DNA of 64,000 nucleotides from Fimbriiglobus sp. (GTDB taxonomy: Bacteria > Planctomycetota > Planctomycetia > Gemmatales > Gemmataceae), in NCBI GenBank assembly GCA_022841795.1, contig JALHQU010000013.1:1-64000 (forward strand), given 5' to 3'. A program made the translations under genes and the position numbers. This document shows positions 62,380-64,000 of this stretch, piece by piece (the first letter of the stretch is position 1; each line of letters starts with the position of its first letter). Below the pieces are notes generated by a model. That model saw nothing but the letters and a program-made list of their open reading frames with translations, made no database searches and was not told where the DNA came from.

Positions 62380-63116
62380 TCACCGCAGCGAGGCGTAGAA
62401 GGCGATCTCGTGGCCCACCAAGAGAGCCACGGGCGGTTCGGGCAGGGCGTACAGCGGGCCGGTCCACGGGTGCAGGTACACCCGCCCGTCGGCGTGCAAC
62501 TGCCGCAGGGCGTCGTGGAACTGGCCGACGGTGGGCGGCGGTTCGAGCGTGCTCAGGCTGCGGAACAGCTCGGGCAGCGGGCAGTCCCGCGGCACCCCGA
62601 CGGACGACCCCCAGTCGCCCAGGCGGGTGAGGATGAGTTCGCCCAGTTCGACGGTGGTGACGGGTTCGAGCAGCATTTGCCCCCCTCTCCCCCGAGGGGA
62701 GAGGGGAGCGAACAACTCTCCACCCGCGGCAGCACCCCGCTCACCACCGCCGCCAGCCCGTCCAGGCTGGCGGCCATCCGCGCCGCCGTCGCCAGCAGTT
62801 CGCCCACCTCCGCCCGCCGCTCCTCCAGCGTCCGCACCAGGTCTTCCAGCACCTGTTTCGGCGAGGCGTGGTCGAGCAGGAACTTCAGCCCGTGGTCGGT
62901 GGCGGCGTACAGGTCGCGGGCCTGCTTCCCCTTCACGTCGGTTCGCACCACTTGGAAGTACCCCTCGGACACGCCTTTCAGGGCGGCGGGCTTGGCGGCG
63001 GCGGCGGGCGGGAACAGGCCGGGTTCGGCCTTGGTGGCGTGCAGCGGCAGGCCGAGCGGCTCGGCGGCGGCGCGGGTGAGGGCGGCGAGCAGGAACGAGG
63101 TGAGCTTGTCGGCCAC
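62380..63116 (-). pseudogene. Partner gene of the ATPase, frameshifted by a repeat insertion
   Basis: Two adjacent frames appear to be halves of one protein. The first (63116 down to about 62715, starting VADKLTSFLLAALTRAAAEP) has a winged-helix-like segment (EGYFQVVRTDVKGKQARDLYAATDHGLKFLLDHASPKQVLEDL) and a coiled coil (RTLEERRAEVGELLATAARM). The second (about 62680 to 62380) continues with MLLEPVTTVELGELILTRLG and a second wHTH-like end. The junction is a CCCCCCTCTCCCCCGAGGGG palindrome of about 30 bases. Either it is broken or a start inside the second half makes a short protein. A longer start (ATG at 63239) is possible. It lies 17 bases upstream of the ATPase gene. Confidence 0.7.
62680..62715. 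repeat. Short family F-like palindrome at a frameshift
   Basis: CCCCCCTCTCCCCCGAGGGG followed by AGAGGGGAGCG. The two protein halves on either side are in different frames. Confidence 0.8.
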
Positions 63117-63376
63117 GAACGCATCCGTGCAGGCAGGGCGCGCGACGGCTCCTCCGCCGCGGGCCGGGATGGTAGAGCAACCGGGGGGGTGGCACAAGGC
63201 GAACTGGTGGGCGGATTCGTTGTGTTCGGGGTGCGCCACCCCCGCGCGAACTCATTTCAGTCTGTCCGACGAATTAGCGTTCCACCAACGCTCGCTGCCC
63301 GATCTGGTTCGCCGGCATGGAGTTGTGGAACGCCAGTCCACCGACGATATGCGTGCCCGTGTGATCTGTTGCGAAC

Positions 63377-63856
63377 TCACCCGCCGAAGTCGTACACCGT
63401 CACCGCCACCCCGCGGGCGGACAGGGTCCGCTCGACCAGCGGTTCGATCTGCTCCCACTTCCCGCCGGCCAGCCCGCACCCGATCCGCGGCATGTGGACC
63501 GACGCCCCGAGTTCGACGGCCTTGTCGCCGATCGTCGCCAGTCCCGCCTCGATCGCCGGGTACCGCACCGGCGGGCCTTTCGACCCGGTCTTCATCCCCC
63601 GCTGGCCGATCAGGTTCGCCACCAGGATGTCGGCCCGCACCGGCACGAGCTGCACCGCCCCGAGCGCGAACCCGCCGGCCGCCCCGGTCTGGTGCCACGC
63701 CCGGTACGCGGCCTCCGGCTGCGGCCAGCGGGCGGAGATGGCCAGCACGAACCCCTTCCCCCACCCGCCCAGGTCATTGCATATGTGCGTGATGATCTTC
63801 GGCCCGCCCGCCTGCGGGTCGGTGGCGTCACCCTTCAGATAGCGGACGGGGGTCAT
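63377..63856 (-). CDS. Macro domain protein (TARG1/ALC1-like)
   Basis: Predicted 159 residues from MTPVRYLKGDATDPQ. The macrodomain pattern is clear: KIITHICNDLGGWGKGFVLAIS (ADP-ribose-binding loop), AVQLVPVRADILVANLIGQRG, and SVHMPRIGCGLAGGKWEQIEPLVERTL. The GCG-L-G-G-W-E ending resembles TARG1 (OARD1) and bacterial relatives, which remove ADP-ribose from proteins or DNA. The longer frame upstream lies in a palindrome, so the first Met after it was used. It is in the same orientation as the ATPase partner gene, about 260 bases upstream of it. Confidence 0.88.
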   Translation of the reverse strand: MTPVRYLKGDATDPQAGGPKIITHICNDLGGWGKGFVLAISARWPQPEAAYRAWHQTGAAGGFALGAVQLVPVRADILVANLIGQRGMKTGSKGPPVRYPAIEAGLATIGDKAVELGASVHMPRIGCGLAGGKWEQIEPLVERTLSARGVAVTVYDFGG

Positions 63857-63881
63857 GTTGTTCTGTCGGGATACTCGGAAC

Positions 63882-63992
63882 CGACCGCCGGAGGCGGTCG
63901 GCGGGCCGCCACAGAGGGCGGCCCCTACAAGACACACGTTTGTAGGGGCCGCCCTCTGTGGCGGCCCGCTGGTCCGGTCCCACCGGACCAGC
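63882..63992. repeat. Compound palindromic repeat, family G (29-bp core arms)
   Basis: A perfect 29-base pair beginning CGGGCCGCCACAGAGGGCGG (63902-63930 and 63940-63968), flanked by CGACCGCCGGAGGCGGTCG (63882) and GCTGGTCCGGTCCCACCGGA CCAGC-type arms (63968-63992). It precedes the macrodomain gene and runs to the window edge. Confidence 0.93.
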
Positions 63993-64000
63993 ATTTCTCA

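Overview
This window looks like chromosome of a Gemmata-type planctomycete (family Gemmataceae). It is very GC-rich with GC-saturated third codon positions. It carries gene families concentrated in that group: a DUF1501 protein, a kinase fused to a DUF1080 domain, a TIGR02996-type protein, an FG-GAP protein with a 'LERRE'-like N-terminus, Uma2 nucleases and small planctomycete lipoproteins. Most genes stand alone or in short operons. Many gaps are filled by long inverted repeats. I see no rRNA, tRNA, CRISPR array, transposase or prophage.

Layout. 0.1-8.1 kb: GYD-domain protein, Ser/Thr kinase-DUF1080 fusion, S9 peptidase, aldehyde dehydrogenase, DUF1501 protein, lipoprotein. 8.3-14.6 kb: a redox block (DsbD-like reductase, stand-alone DsbD N-terminal domain, thioredoxin-NHL protein) and a NicO-type metal exporter. 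14.8-20 kb: TIGR02996 protein, then a tightly coupled enolase-superfamily / alpha-beta hydrolase / LarA-like operon and YgfZ. 20-24 kb: rplM-rpsI, a membrane protein, a small-protein/HNH pair and a glucuronate-isomerase-like hydrolase. 24-33.7 kb: PAS-SpoIIE phosphatase, GT87 transferase, FG-GAP protein, two Uma2 nucleases flanking a TPR protein, an exported cupin. 33.7-46.5 kb: xylose isomerase, two ABC ATPase/permease pairs, a histidine kinase, a large zinc metalloprotease, proA. 46.8-57.5 kb: dcd and the B12-dependent ribonucleotide reductase nrdJ, which together hold four inteins. 57.5-64 kb: DUF1579, EVE and XRE proteins, a P-loop ATPase with a broken partner gene, and a TARG1-like macrodomain protein.

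Two things stand out. First, nrdJ has three inteins and the adjacent dcd has one, so both deoxynucleotide-synthesis enzymes depend on protein splicing. The sites lie in or beside catalytic motifs, and codon-usage scars suggest homing, including one possible empty site. Second, at least ten families of long palindromic repeats occupy gaps, nest inside one another, touch stop codons, and enter three coding regions: twice in frame and once with a frameshift. They behave like a small mobile hairpin system whose driver is not in this window.

All protein assignments come from reading motifs by eye, without database searches. Start codons were chosen from Shine-Dalgarno sequences, overlaps, signal peptides and -10-like hexamers.
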